A stretch of 64,000 bases of DNA, taken from NCBI GenBank assembly GCA_022661535.1, contig JAKULF010000006.1, forward strand, positions 2,475,001 to 2,539,000, given 5' to 3'. This document shows, piece after piece, positions 33,561-45,888 of the stretch. A program made the translations under genes and the position numbers. Position 1 is the stretch's first letter, and each line of letters opens with the position of its first letter. The stretch is from Eutypa lata. Taxonomy: Eukaryota; Ascomycota; Sordariomycetes; Xylariales; Diatrypaceae. The notes under the pieces were generated by a model. The model did no database searches and had not been told where the DNA came from. It saw only the letters and a program-made list of their open reading frames with translations.

Positions 33561-35267
33561 TCAGCTTCTAGACTTTCGGCCGACGCACACATAACTATGA
33601 ATCAAGGACGGTCAGCTAAAGTCCTTTGATCTTCCTTGGAAATGATGATGTCTTACAGTGGAAAGTATGGCTGCGAGCAATTTATTTTCTTATTAGCTTT
33701 CACAAGAACACCCTGCCGTTTGTCCAGCTTCATCAAAGTACATTGGTAGCTTCTCACCTTGAATGCGGGATTGGACGCCTCATGCCTAGCCTGTGCTACT
33801 AGGAGTTGGAACTCCGTGTGATCCATGCTAGATGGTGTTAGCCGATCTATAACGAGTAAATCCCAAATTCGACACCACCAGGCCGGATACCTACCCAAGC
33901 TGCGTCGTGAAGGGGTACAGCGCCAAGGAATCAAGTAAGCGGCGGATGTTCTCTTGGTTTGCGGTGCCGATATCGAGCATTCTATCGTCTAATTCTCATG
34001 GCTTAGTGCTTGGTTTTAGACTAGAGGAAGCAATGTCCGTACGACTACCGTTCGTCCAACCACATAGAGGCAACGGAAACATCAGCTCTTCAACTTCTCT
34101 GAACCCCGCAGCTCTCATCATCCCAGCGAGTTGACCTGGCGCTCGCGGATTTTTGGATTGCCCTATTGCTTGGAGATAGGCTGTGGACCATCGACGAAGT
34201 GCATGATCTGCTTAGATGGTTAGCAAGGATATCTTTCCCTTTGGTACTGGCATAGCGGCAAACATACCATCTGTCAAAGTGGCATTGTCGGACTGGGCAT
34301 TGAAGTATATCTCGACCATTTGGCACCATCCTCCAGGGCGAAGCACCCGACGAAGTTCGCGCAAGTAGGCACTCCATCGGTTCACATCAATGCCACCCGA
34401 TATTAGCCGACTATTGACGAGGTCGAAATTATTGGATTGGATTGGCGTGAGACTAGTAACAAGTGGTCAATTTCCCTCATGTTGATGTAGGTTCAATGGT
34501 GTCGATTACCCGCTGTTTAGGTCAAAAAGCTCAAAACGCAGGTTTTGGGGGGTGGTTGGTGACCACCAAGTTGAGTACGGGCACACATCGATGCCAACGA
34601 CCTGGAACATCGTTTGTTTTAGCGAGTACTAGGTCCAAAAAGGACACCGAGGACACAGTATGCATGACTTCCCGCAGGTCGAAGCTCCTCTCATTTGGAT
34701 ACGACCTAAGCTTTCGCTTGTCGTGGCCAACCGGACGGAGTATTGTATTGAAGATGATGCCGGGCAGTGTCAGGGGGAAGCAGCACTGCCCGACTCATAA
34801 TCATTCGAGATTTGACAAATCCAATATACGTCCCATCGATATTCTACCTGCTACTCTAGGAGGAATCAAGAAAGTCACACTTGCCTCGCAACGTGGATGT
34901 GCCTCCGCCACTGCCGAACCCCATGCGCTGGTGCCGCAACCGCAATCTAGAACTCGCCTCAACGAATGGATTCTCGGGAATATCAATTTATTGTCGAATA
35001 AAATTAATAAAGCCTCGTGCTGGATGTACAGACGCTCGCATTCGTACTGGGCAAATTAAATGTCGATGAGCGTTTGACCAGAGGTTGGGAACCGTATACT
35101 TAAATTTACCTCGTCAACTGGCACTAAGTACGTGTTATTTTCGACGGCTAGACGGTGGAAGTCTCTATTGAAGTATTCGAATGTCTGAAAATGCTCGTCG
35201 TCTTCGTTACTACTACCATGTCAGCGGCGTGAAGGTGGTACCGAACCTGAGATGTGTACTTGGCCAT
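33561..35267 (-). CDS. SAM-dependent methyltransferase, LaeA/UMTA-like (ten exons, about 305 aa)
   Basis: Model (minus): 35267-35260, 35209-35110, 35046-34885, 34601-34510, 34452-34268, 34207-34049, 33988-33895, 33827-33758, 33670-33657 and 33594-33561. All nine junctions keep frame. SAM motif I is VLDCGCGTSAW (about residues 68-78). The next exon supplies VVGIDVCP with the acidic residue that binds the ribose. NNFDLVNSRLISGGID and LRRVLRPGGWCQMVEIYF match motifs II-III. The end, EFQLLVAQARHEASNPAFK then PYFPLYVCVGRK, is typical of fungal UMTA-type enzymes. Intron 3 is 283 nt and starts GC (AG/GCAAGT); the others are 50-87 nt. The first exon (8 nt) is the weakest part. The enzyme may act on a secondary metabolite or be a LaeA-like regulator; the substrate is unknown. 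No biosynthetic partner gene is visible nearby. Confidence 0.75.
34761..34792. repeat. Perfect 9 bp inverted repeat inside a GC-AG intron
   Basis: CGGGCAGTG and CACTGCCCG are separated by 14 bases. The stem could form in the methyltransferase pre-mRNA and bring the unusual GC donor closer to its acceptor. A chance occurrence is possible. Confidence 0.7.
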
Positions 35268-38200
35268 TTCTAGTCTTTGCACTAGTCTCCGGTATCTTGG
35301 AACTTCGAGAAACTTGGGCCTATCAAGAATCAAGAACTGCCTCTTGTTCAAACGGGATCGATAGAGACTTGTAAACCAAGCCTGGGGGTTTAGCGCTATT
35401 ATATGGACAAAGAGGTGTATACTGCCGTACAGTGCAAAAAATTCCTGGCGACATTGGGGGTCTCAGAGGTAGGCACTGGGGGCCACCAAACCTACCCGGG
35501 CGCCCGCAAGCAGAATATAAAATATTGAGCGCTCGTCCTATACGTGCCTGATAACGACATGCACCGTCTGCAAAGCAACAAAAAAAAAAGTTGTGCCGTA
35601 GAGGCGTGTGTGGATCCATTTCCTAGCTTAACCATACCCAACGTTGGCTAAAAGTCTACTACAGAAGGCCTCGCACTCCATGATTATATTGATGTCAACC
35701 TTGGGTATCACGGCTGCAGCCTCTCCACCCGGCATACCCAGTACGGATGTGACCTTATGGGCAGCATTGGAGTTCACGAGTTGCGAGCGTAGCTTCGAAC
35801 TTTTCTCCGCTGCCGGTCATAACTCTTTTCATTGGCAATGACGTCCAGGTCTACCAGTAGAAGTAGAAGAGGAGTTACCATGGACTTGAAATATTCACTA
35901 TGACCTAGTATCATGAAGAGTTATTTCTTGTCAGGCTCTAGTGTAAACTGCCGGTCCACCAATGGGAATCTACTTCCTTTGCTGCGCAGTTTTGTACAGC
36001 CTGCAGACCTGCTAGCGCGGAAAGGGGTCTCGAGTCTGGTCTGATTGGGTTAAGTGGACAGGCCTGACGATCAACATACTCAACTCATCGACCGACGCTA
36101 TTTACACTCCTCCGTCTTATAGTGCGCATGTTAGCTAGGGTCTGTTGCTGCCGCACCTGTATGTGACCCTCGGAGACTCCAGTCGACCGAACGGGGGAGC
36201 TTGGCCTTACCATGGGTCGGTCAGATGCGTAGATAGTCCAGCATATAAACCCAGAACGGCCAAGTCGGGGTATTCCTATGAACGGCTTATTAATAAATGT
36301 AATCATACAACACGTCGCCACTTCATCGGCCTTCAGAATGACCCAGACTTAAGGTATCTAGCTGGTTTCAGGGAAATCCTAACGGGTTGCACAGCAGGAG
36401 CAGCAAGTACAAGCCAATGACATAGAAGCACCTCATTCTAAGCGGACAACTATCATCCACACTCAAAATCCTTCCCGAAAACTTGGGAATTGGGCCCACG
36501 CTTTCGGGACTTTTCCTTTCTGGAACCTTTCTATTCCAGGAGGGGGTGAGCGAGGGTAAATTAAGCACCTACTAGTTAGAGTGATTATGCCCAGCAAACT
36601 ACATAGAACCAGTGAGTAGCCCAGGGAATCCCAGTTTCCGCGTGAAACTTTTAGCCTTTGACGGACGACCTATGCAATCATAAATCCATTTTTAGAAGGA
36701 AGGTTTCATCAGCACGAAGTAATTCAGCATGATGACAAGGATAGAGATGGGTAGAGATCATCCACCGTCCTCGGTTACGGGCTGGTAGTAACGAGGTTAA
36801 AGTGGATGGGCTACATCCACTTACCACTAGTGTTTTATGCACGGAAATGTAAAGACGACGCGACTTATGGGAATAACGAATCTCAACTGGCGATCACAAG
36901 AGCTGATATTACCACCCTTGCCAATTATGATTCCTCATAAGCAGCCAACTCATCACTAGAAGGCTATTGAAGCCATGAACTCACTACTGCTGCAGTTCTT
37001 ATACCTGGGACTTAGAGGTTAGGCTACGATATATGACATACACCTAGTCAAGCCGAAGGGTTTCAGGGCTATTTATTATGTGACTTGAGAACTCAACCCC
37101 TGTTCATCGACGAAGATCGGAAACTAGCACTTATTGAATGGTAATTTTGGCTCATTATCACTGGATGTTTTACGAGTTGTCGACCTTCCTCTCCAGTCTA
37201 GGGAAAGGAATTCATAGGGACTACTAAACTAGCCTAAGCTTCAAGCAACAGGACCGGCACTGCGGGGGTGGTCCATTCAAATACCATAACACCCCCTTAA
37301 ACACACTATAAAGATCTTAGATGGAACTTCTCGGAGAAATCATTACCGGGTCACTTTTGACTTGGGCATACGTCTCGATATCTTGGCACAATATTTGTAT
37401 AAGAAGCCACCACCTTCCCCGCCAGCCTAGGGCTTGGGATCTATGTTTGACCGCTTCTAGGTAATCTCCACGTTTTCTCTAGCTCAAACGAATCCTTCGG
37501 GCTCTTGAAAGAACGAATATCCTTCAGCGTGATAACTAAGCGTCTGGTGAAGGCATATTTAAAGGAGCACCACAAAACATCATACCTGGGGGGGTTCTTT
37601 CAAACTCATAGGGACGTTTGAAATTCTCATCAACATTGGTCTGATTAGCAAGCCCTGGCCAGTTGTTCCCCGCACAAGCCGCTCGACACTTCACAAAGTG
37701 AGACCCACATCCATCTCGCTACCCATAGCGCCCGCGATGACCCGGGCTGTCGGATTTTATGGCCAATCCTCTCTATAGACCACTATGCTGCGATATAGTA
37801 GTAGCGAGCCCTAAACTCTGGTTACTCATAGGCTTTATAAGCCTGGGTAGTAGAAACGGCCTTGTTAATTGTTATATGCCTGATGGGTACCACGTACTCG
37901 GACCTTGGAACCGTCAGTCTTCGCTATCGTGTGTCTGATCCATGATAGACATGCATTAGCGTGTACCAGAGTACCGGGTCGTATTCTACAATTGTAGTCG
38001 TTTCTACGTGGATGACGATGGAACTCTCTTCGTAAAAATGTCAGCTTAGAGAGATGACTAGATCCTACAACTCCTGCTGTACCCATCTCATTTCGGTCTC
38101 CTCTTCCGTTTACCCTGCTGTTTACATGGCATAAGTAAACTGGAGTTTATGAGAGATTGACGTTGCTTCATCATCGACCATCCGAGTACTTGAGCCCACC

Positions 38201-40520
38201 ATACTAATCCCCTTTCTACAATAGAGCTGGCATTGTTACACGATGATATGAAATAGGCATCACTTTGATGCATAGAGGTGGGGGTTGCCACAAGTGAACT
38301 TGAAACTGGTAGTTCGAAACATTGATAATTCCGTGAAGTTTTCTGACCCATCTGAATGGAACTGGGCTCGGACTCTTAAGGGTCCCACGCGAGAAGCAGG
38401 GTTGGCACCTTGCTAATTATGCCGCCGTCGAGCCTAAATTTGCTTCCTTAACTACAGCTAATTATGCCACAACCGACCGGTGTGTACCAGAATGCTGGAA
38501 CCAGGCCCCAATCATTCGATCAACTTAGTTATCTCATCCCACACCGCCGTGAGTCCATCACCGCTCCCCAGAACGTGGCCCCTGCATTCATATACGCTCT
38601 TCGCATTGCCGGGCAAATGTCGACATATGGGGACGGCACGTTGCCCAAATCCGTGCCTTCGGTTCAATGCTGCTGCAAACCCATACTGCACGCTCTCTAT
38701 GCAGGAGCGTAGCAATGAGTTATAGTACTTGGATAGGCAGAATATTTGACAAAGGTCAATATCACATTTCGGCTTGTTGATGATAGGCTATTCTGCTGGC
38801 GGCGGGGGCCGCGTAGGACTTCTCATACAATTTGAAGCATACCTATATTACCCAGACTTCCCACGCTCTTTCTGGCTCGCTACATTGCATGCATGGAACT
38901 TCTTGCAAGAGCTATTATTATTATAATTATATGCATGGCATCGCGGGGTCTTAAGACAAGAGTGGACCCAACGTCCCGTTCCCTCCTGCAGCAAAGATAA
39001 GCATGGAGATATTCTAGTCGGCCCATTTTGCCGTCATGTTAACTACACTCTATGCAACAGTTTGATAGGATTGCCAGGCTGTCATTATCAGGGAGGACTT
39101 ACACGTCACCTTGCCAGCCCTCCTTCTCTCTCTTACAGGATAACGTCACTACTGCATTCACCCCTCACTGGTTCGGGCTTTGCCTAGCTTGAGACTTATT
39201 CTTTTGAGGCCGGTGCATGTTTTGAGCTTCTTGGCAGCATCTCTCTTCCCTCTTCGGTGAGGCGAGGTCGGATGATTGGCCTGGGTAGGTGGTCTCCCTT
39301 TGTGGAGGGTGGTCTGTTGAGAGTGATGGAGAGAAAAATGAGAAACGACTACAGCAGCAAGCCGACGCAACGCGACAGGACGCGCACCCGGTCCGTTCCA
39401 GGGGTTGATCTCCCGCAACAGATCCTAACAAGGGCCTGTACTCACACCGGCTACACCGCGCCGGGGCCACGGTGTCACGGAATGACCTGTCAACTCTGCC
39501 CCGGTTGCAAGGCAGCAAGCAAGGTGGGCGGGCCGGCCACTTTCGGCGGCCACCTTACCCTCGTCGTTTAGGACTTTTCTGATCGGACATCTCGCATCAT
39601 CCCGCGGAGGGCAGTGGCGTGCATCTCATCGGTGGGGACATTGAATACCCGCCCCTTTTTTGAGTTGCTTTTCCTAGCTGCTTCCGTGCCCGATTTCCTT
39701 TTTTCCCTGCTTTTTTTTTTGCCCTCGTCCTTGCCCCCCCCCCCCCCTTTTTCATGATTTGAAATTAGATGGAAGACATTGACTGTTGTTACGGTATCGT
39801 TGTGGCTGTGGCAGTGCTGCCGCTGCCGCTACTCTCCTTGGGCTACCAATCACTACGAACAACAGGCTACTTGTAGGATTCCCGATAAAAGACCACTAGA
39901 TGTGGTATTGCATTGCTTCTCGCATGGCTTTCTACTGCTGCTGCTGCTACTGCTGTCCTACAACCCCTCAAAACAGCTACCCCAAAAGTGAACCCAAAGG
40001 CCGTGTGATGCCGTTGCTCCGCTTGAACCGAGGGAGCGAAACGAACGGATGCCGGGTGACGCTACGTACGTTATTTCTCCTCCTTTGCTGCACGTAGAGA
40101 AAGGTACACTAGGCCCCCCTTTCTGGCCTCGATGATACGTACAATAACAACAATGATGACATGTTCCCGCCCACTCCAATGCCCAAAAGTTCATACACCC
40201 AAAAAAATGCTGTTGCCTGTTTTTGTTTCATTCCCTCCGGCCTCTTGGTTCTAGTATAGTAGAGTACAGATGCGAATGCCTGCCTACATGTAAACTTCTC
40301 CTCTATGGTCTCATCCATATCTTTATGTAACCTTGTATTGATGCAGAACCGTTGTTTTTTAATTGCATTTTGCGCCGCAACCGCCCCAGTAAAACATTTG
40401 TACGCCCCTCCCCTGCCCTTGCGGTCGCAGTTTACACGTATTGAACACGCCGGCCAGGATCCGCGGCCAGATTTGTTGTTTCTTGTTTGCTCCCTTGCTC
40501 TTCTCCATCTGCCTGGGATC
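35268..40520. other. 5.2 kb gene-poor spacer
   Basis: I could not build a gene. Short open frames with some protein-like composition occur (35323-35619 minus, 36145-36420 plus, 38464-38725 plus, 39257-39571 plus). None has a recognisable domain or coherent splice partners. A cytosine run lies at 39733-39747 and (TGCTGC)n near 39930-39955. The last 500 bases before 40520 are probably the LSB6 3' UTR. Decayed genes are possible. Confidence 0.4.
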
Positions 40521-43156
40521 TTAGCACCAGGAAAACACGGGGTTCCGGGCCTTGACGGTCTCCAGCCTCTCCACGATGACCTTCCGCCTGTTGCCTTCCA
40601 TGCCCTCTGCCGCGGCGTACCCTAGATCTCCCTCCATGTCGTCGTCCACATCATAGCCGTGGAGTCGCTGTGCGATGGAGTGCCCGTTTTGTCGCGCACT
40701 AGCACCCGCGGTCCCGAACGAAAATCGCCGCTCATGTCGCGGTGTATACATATTGTTGAGCTGTGACCGTGGCGGGCCCTGGTAGCTCGCTCGCGGCGCG
40801 TGGCCAACCGATGGCCGGGATTCGGAAGAGTTCATGGCGGCGCCGGCGCTTTCGAACAGTAAGTCCTGGGCAGCGTTTCCATTGGGCACGCTCCGCGAAT
40901 GGCTTTCTATGCCGTCCGGAGATTGCGCCCCGGAACTCGTCAGCTCGAACCGCCCGGGATGCGGCAGGGGGCTAGGGAAGCCCAGGAGGTCTTCTCCCTG
41001 CGATTTGCTGGCTGACGAAGAGGCATTGGCAGCGCCGATGTCCATCTCCTCCTCGGCCGCTTCCCGTAGTTCGGGCTCGGCTCTGCGCCGTATCTCGGAT
41101 GATGTGACGCGCATCGGTACCGCTACCGGGACGTCGACTAGATCGTCCCAAACGCAAACCCTTGGGCGCCGCGTGAGCTCTAGTGGGCCGTGATCTGGGG
41201 TTTTTAATGTTTCGACGACATTCCAGGCCTGGCCCTTCATCACGGCGATCTGGCGGGAGAACATCTTCTCCTGGAAGTCTGGATCCATCTGGAAATCTTT
41301 CCGTAAAGCGTATTGAGTTTCGCTCCACCACTGACTTGACGTCAAGAGAGGTAAGAAGTGGTCCCGTGTCTTCTGGGAGAAGGGTCGGCCAATGAGGTCG
41401 ACAGGTAAGAAGAGCCAGCCGAACGGGAAACTGCCCATCTTGTTAGCCCATAGTACGTTAGATAACTTCAGGGGCATTGAGAAATCGTTTACCTTCGCCA
41501 TGCATCAGGATGTTTCCACGGCCATGATAGCGAGTTGTCTATCGCGCCTATAGATATCTTCGGATCCTGAGCTTTGGTGGCTCCATTCGCGCTCATTGGC
41601 TTCTGAACCTTGTAAGGATGTGGTTGCGCGCTTCTAGTAGACTGTCTTTGTGGAAGGTCAACCGGTCTCGCGGGCTGCTCATCGTCATCATCGGCACCCT
41701 CGTCGCTAACGTCCATGTTAAGCTGCGGTGGTTCTGAAGTGATCGCGACTTCCTGCGTCTCCCAGTCGACCTTGATCATCCAGTTGTCCAGGCCCCTGTC
41801 CGTATTCCGCATGATGTAATCGAGGATGACCAGCTTCTCGAGCTCCTCCCGGAACGCCTGCTTCAGCGACTCGGTCCACATGAAGTTGTCCGGCCCCAGC
41901 GGCCGTGCCTCGGTGGGGTCCTGCTCGTCGTCGCTCTCGAAGTCGTCCGGCGCCCCCCGGCGGGTCGACGACGGCCGGCAGTTATCCGCCCACCGCTTCC
42001 GCCGGTTCCGGTGCGTGTCGTTGTTGGTGCTGCTGTTGCTGCGGAAGCCTCCGGACCAGTACTGCTCCGGCCAGGGGTGCTCCCGCAGGAACACGTTCGC
42101 GTCCTTGAACCCCTTGAGGAACACCTGGAAGCTGCCGGGCTTCGCGGGGAGCGGCTTCTTCTTCCGGTAAAAGGCGCGCCGGTCCCAGAAGGGGTAGTGG
42201 AACGACTTGGACGACAGGTAGATCACCTCGGTGTGCGGGACTAGGTTCGTGTGGAGCTGGCAGTCGAGCGTGTAGGCCGCTGCTTCGCTTACGTAGGATA
42301 GGTTGGGAATTAAGCTGGTTGGGGAGAAGAGATGTTAGTTAGTTCGTTATTTTAGTTCGACCAGCAGTCTTGCCGTCGCTGCCGTAGATAGGCCATAAAT
42401 TGACATGACGTTATTGTTTAAAAGATAAAAATAAAAAACATACCATGCTCTGCCGAAGAAGCAGGGAAACAAGTTCCGATGTATCCACTTGTTCCACTTG
42501 GGGTTCCCGGCCGCGTACGGCTCCTCGTCCTTGGGCTTGAAGACGCCGACGATCTTACCGTCCGTGTTGCGCGCGAAGTAGCTGCCGGAGCTGCCCTGGG
42601 TGATCATGCTCGGGTGCATGCCCTGGTCGATGGCGACGCGCACGCTCTGCACGATGCGCTCGAACTCGTCCCGCGACATGGCCGGCTCCTCCAGCCCCGC
42701 CAGCGCCTCCGCCGTCGCGGGCCGCACCCCGTCCGGCGCCTGGAACACGCTGTACACGATCTCGAGCCGCTCCTCCTCCCCCTCGCCCGGCCGCCCCTTG
42801 CCCCCCCGGCCCCGCTTGAACTTCGACGCGATCTCCTCGGCCCACCGCTCCAGCCGCGCGTTGATCGCCTTCAGGTCCACCCCGGAGTTCGATCGCCCCC
42901 GTCGCGGCCGGTACGCCATGTCCCTGTCCCTGTCCCTGTCCCTGTCTCGGGCGAGCGCCTTCGGGGACGCCATCCCCGAGTGCGGCCGCGGCTTCGTGAT
43001 CGGCGCGTACCGTGGTGCTGTCTGGGGTTGGAGGGAGGCGTAGCTCTGTGAAAGGTGATGATTGTTGTTGCTCTCGTCTTCTGAGTCGTCGCTTAGTTGG
43101 TCTGCCTGGGCTAGGCGCTCGTAGCCCGTCGTGGCGGGTCGGTTGGTGGGCGCCAT
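40521..43156 (-). CDS. Type II phosphatidylinositol 4-kinase Lsb6 (three exons, 814 aa)
   Basis: Model (minus): exons 43156-42444, 42314-41493 and 41430-40521; introns 129 and 62 nt. The second acceptor is the later AG, which gives WRSFPFGWLFLP. The N-terminus is disordered and carries an Arg-Asp repeat (DRDRDRDRD). The kinase part has GSSGSYFARN and GVFKPKDEEPYAAGNPKW (ATP-binding lysine), then CFFGRACLIPN. The latter corresponds to the Cys-rich palmitoylation region of the family, although the CCPCC form is reduced. The catalytic loop is LDYIMRNTDRGLDNW, and AIDNSLSWPWKHPD carries the metal-binding Asp. The Ser-rich C-terminal 250 residues are fungal-specific. It makes PI4P on endosome and vacuole membranes. 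Inserts rich in Asp/Ser occur within the kinase domain, as in other fungi. Confidence 0.93.
42921..42944 (-). repeat. TCCCTG hexanucleotide repeat encoding Arg-Asp pairs
   Basis: Four perfect hexamers in frame near the N-terminus of Lsb6, read on the minus strand as alternating Arg and Asp codons. Confidence 0.9.
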
Positions 43157-45888
43157 TGTTTGGTTGGTTGTGGGGAGTTAGGCGGGTGTAAAGGAGAGAT
43201 TCGGTTCGTTGGATGGATGGATGGATGGTTGGTGTGGTTGTAAATTATTATCTATTGCATTCTCGTGCGGGATGGGCTTCTGCCAGTGGTTGTCTAATGA
43301 GTCGGTAGGCAATTAGGTAGGCTTGGAGGTTTCTGTGAGGAATATCTGCCTCAATTATAGGAGGCCCCTGAACTCGACGGAGATGAAACCGATGCCGACG
43401 TCTCTAATACGAGCTTACAAAAACGTTTAACTAGGTAGTCTAGTGGGAGGCTCTTGGGTTGAAAGCGAATGGAAGAAGAAGAAGAAGAATAAGAAGAATA
43501 AAGAGAATTATCTTGTTTTAAATGCTTATGTAAGTAAAGTTACTGTGTCTAGACAGACTGATGATGAAATTATCGTGATAAATTTGGTAGTTTACTAGTT
43601 AAGAGGCTGAGAGATAGAGAGCGGTGGTAAGTTGAAGCTTTGGAACGTGTCGGAGACACGTCACGGTAGGTTTCCATACTGTACGGCGGCCCTTTAATTT
43701 GGTTGCTCATTGGTCCGAGCTCCCCTATTTTCTAGCCAGCTCTGACATCAGTTTGAAGAGCACCCAGGGGGTCTTTTATCAGCTTATCTAGGTATCTATC
43801 TATCTAACTTGACAATCCGTCATCACTGCGTTTGATTGACCGGCCTTACGGAGTATAGATCTTGTAACTCACCCTGGTTTTGGCATACATACATCGAGTA
43901 CGACATATTTTATACGTATATACAGATATGGCACTCAATTTAGAATAAGGGCTTATATTGTTTGAATTGTATATATAACTAAGCGAAGGTTGAAGCTTAT
44001 TATAACTGGTCGGACTAACTACATGATTTATAATATTCGCATCATTTCAGGGCAATGCCCAAACCCAGGTGCATATGCATAATAGCTGAGCTGCATACCC
44101 CGAGCTGGTCGTCCCGACCCTTCGTACATATTGGCATAGATTTGGCTTGAGGAACGAGATGATGGTAAATGTATTAACGTTAACGACCTGGACGAGGGTG
44201 ATGGCGATTACGTTCCAGAACATTGGTAGTTGGGATGGCTCCCGGAAGCCGCCTAACCCCTTATCCTTCATGACGCTAATAGATTAGCCTACTGCTAGGT
44301 AGGCACTTAGGTACCTACGTAGATCGTTAGTCTTCCCCGCATTGTAATAAATAACTACCCGTCCTCTGCTAATAACCCTGTGCCCTGCTGCCCTGCAGGA
44401 AAAGCAAGAAGCATCTAGTAGCAAAGCTAGAAGACCTCTCTATCTCTCTCTATTCATGATAGAGCGTATTCATCATCATTATAATCTTGACTCGTTGTAA
44501 GATGTAGTCAGTGTTCTAATGGCCTATTAGATATACAGGCGGTAACCGCGGCTATCTCGTAGTCAACAACTTAATAGTTAAGACCCTCCAGGAATATTGC
44601 GAAAAGAAGCATTACGACATTCTTTTTTTATGTAGACTTCATTACCCCAGTTCCTACATTCTCACCAGGTTCCTATAGGTAGACAGGTAGACTACTACGT
44701 AGGTAGTTTAAAAATGACGAAAGGGTTCGTGCTTACAACTACATAGAAGCCGACGCTTCGTTGCAAGTCCTGAATGGTCGGCAATCCATAGGCAGTTTCG
44801 TACACTCCAGTAAGAGATAAGTCCTACATTGATGATTAGCCTGTCTTTTAGAGCGGAAGGAAGCTTCAGCTACGTAGTAGGTAGGCAGTAAATATGTAGG
44901 GGGATACAGAGCTTTTGATTAACCGAATTGATCAACGATCACGCGATCTCCTAATAAGCCATGAACTGTCCGCAATTCTATAGGCTGAGGAACCCGAGGG
45001 GCCTGCAGCTAGAGTTGCACTTGAATCGGCAATATCTAAACTATCGAACCATGTTCATATAATTTCAGTACGATTCATCTATTGGCCTGTCTATTAGGTA
45101 GTTAAGTGAAGAGGGTGCTTAGAGAGCACTAGCTAATCCATCACATCACATCACCATTTTTTCCTAATAAACTTAAAATTGCGCTGGAAAGATTGGCTAG
45201 CATAGAAAATGGGGGTTTAAGTTATCAGTTGAGTAGAAATAGAGTTCCAACGGCTCGAAGACTCTCCAAGTTTATTTCTGTCTACATACGTCAGGCACGT
45301 CAGGTTTCTGATACAGAGCCAATCGAAGACTTCCACAAACCCTGCAAAGCACGTTCCCTAGACTGATCCCAGAGATTCTGAGGAAAACGCCGATCACAAC
45401 CCTTCGTTTTGGCTTCAGCAATGGCCACCAATGGCACCGTTAAGTTGGTTTGATCTATCGATTTTAGGTTTCCAATTCGTGGGAAGTTGAAAGGAGCACT
45501 CCTTTCACAAGAATCCACTTTGTCAGGGAGGCTTGGATTGATAAGAGAGCCACACCAACTTTTACATCCTCATCCTTTTCTTTACGATCATAACTGTGGT
45601 ACGGATCTGCCCAACTCGACTATCAATGAATCAAACCACGTCGTCTGTTTCAGATCACAAGCTGTTTGTGCCTCCCTTCCCGATCCTTCATATCGACACA
45701 TTCATGCCAGAGTCAAGACACTGCTCGACCTAGTTATTTAAGAGAGACATAAAATCCCAGAGTGTATCCCTTTGATCTGATCACAAAGGCCCAACATCAA
45801 AGTTTCGATATAGAACCACTACAAACACTCAGTTCTACATACCCTACCTTACCACATCTTACAATAATTCCTGGCAATTAAGCCCAAA
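43157..45888. other. 2.7 kb gene-free spacer, LSB6 promoter and orphan upstream region
   Basis: GGATGGATGGAT and AAGAAGAAG runs lie within 350 bp of the LSB6 start. GAAGCTT occurs near 43634 and 43993. Two short minus-strand open frames (44047-44271 and 45300-45518) have ordinary amino-acid composition but no domain and no splice partners I could join. No gene is called. Confidence 0.4.

Noticed and set aside
34463..35059. Plus-strand open frame of 198 codons
   Set aside because: It lies opposite exons 3 to 5 of the minus-strand methyltransferase, has no domain, and its frame is a by-product of the spliced gene on the other strand.
42479..43051. Plus-strand open frame opposite LSB6 exon 1
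   Set aside because: Antisense reading of GC-rich coding sequence; no recognisable features.
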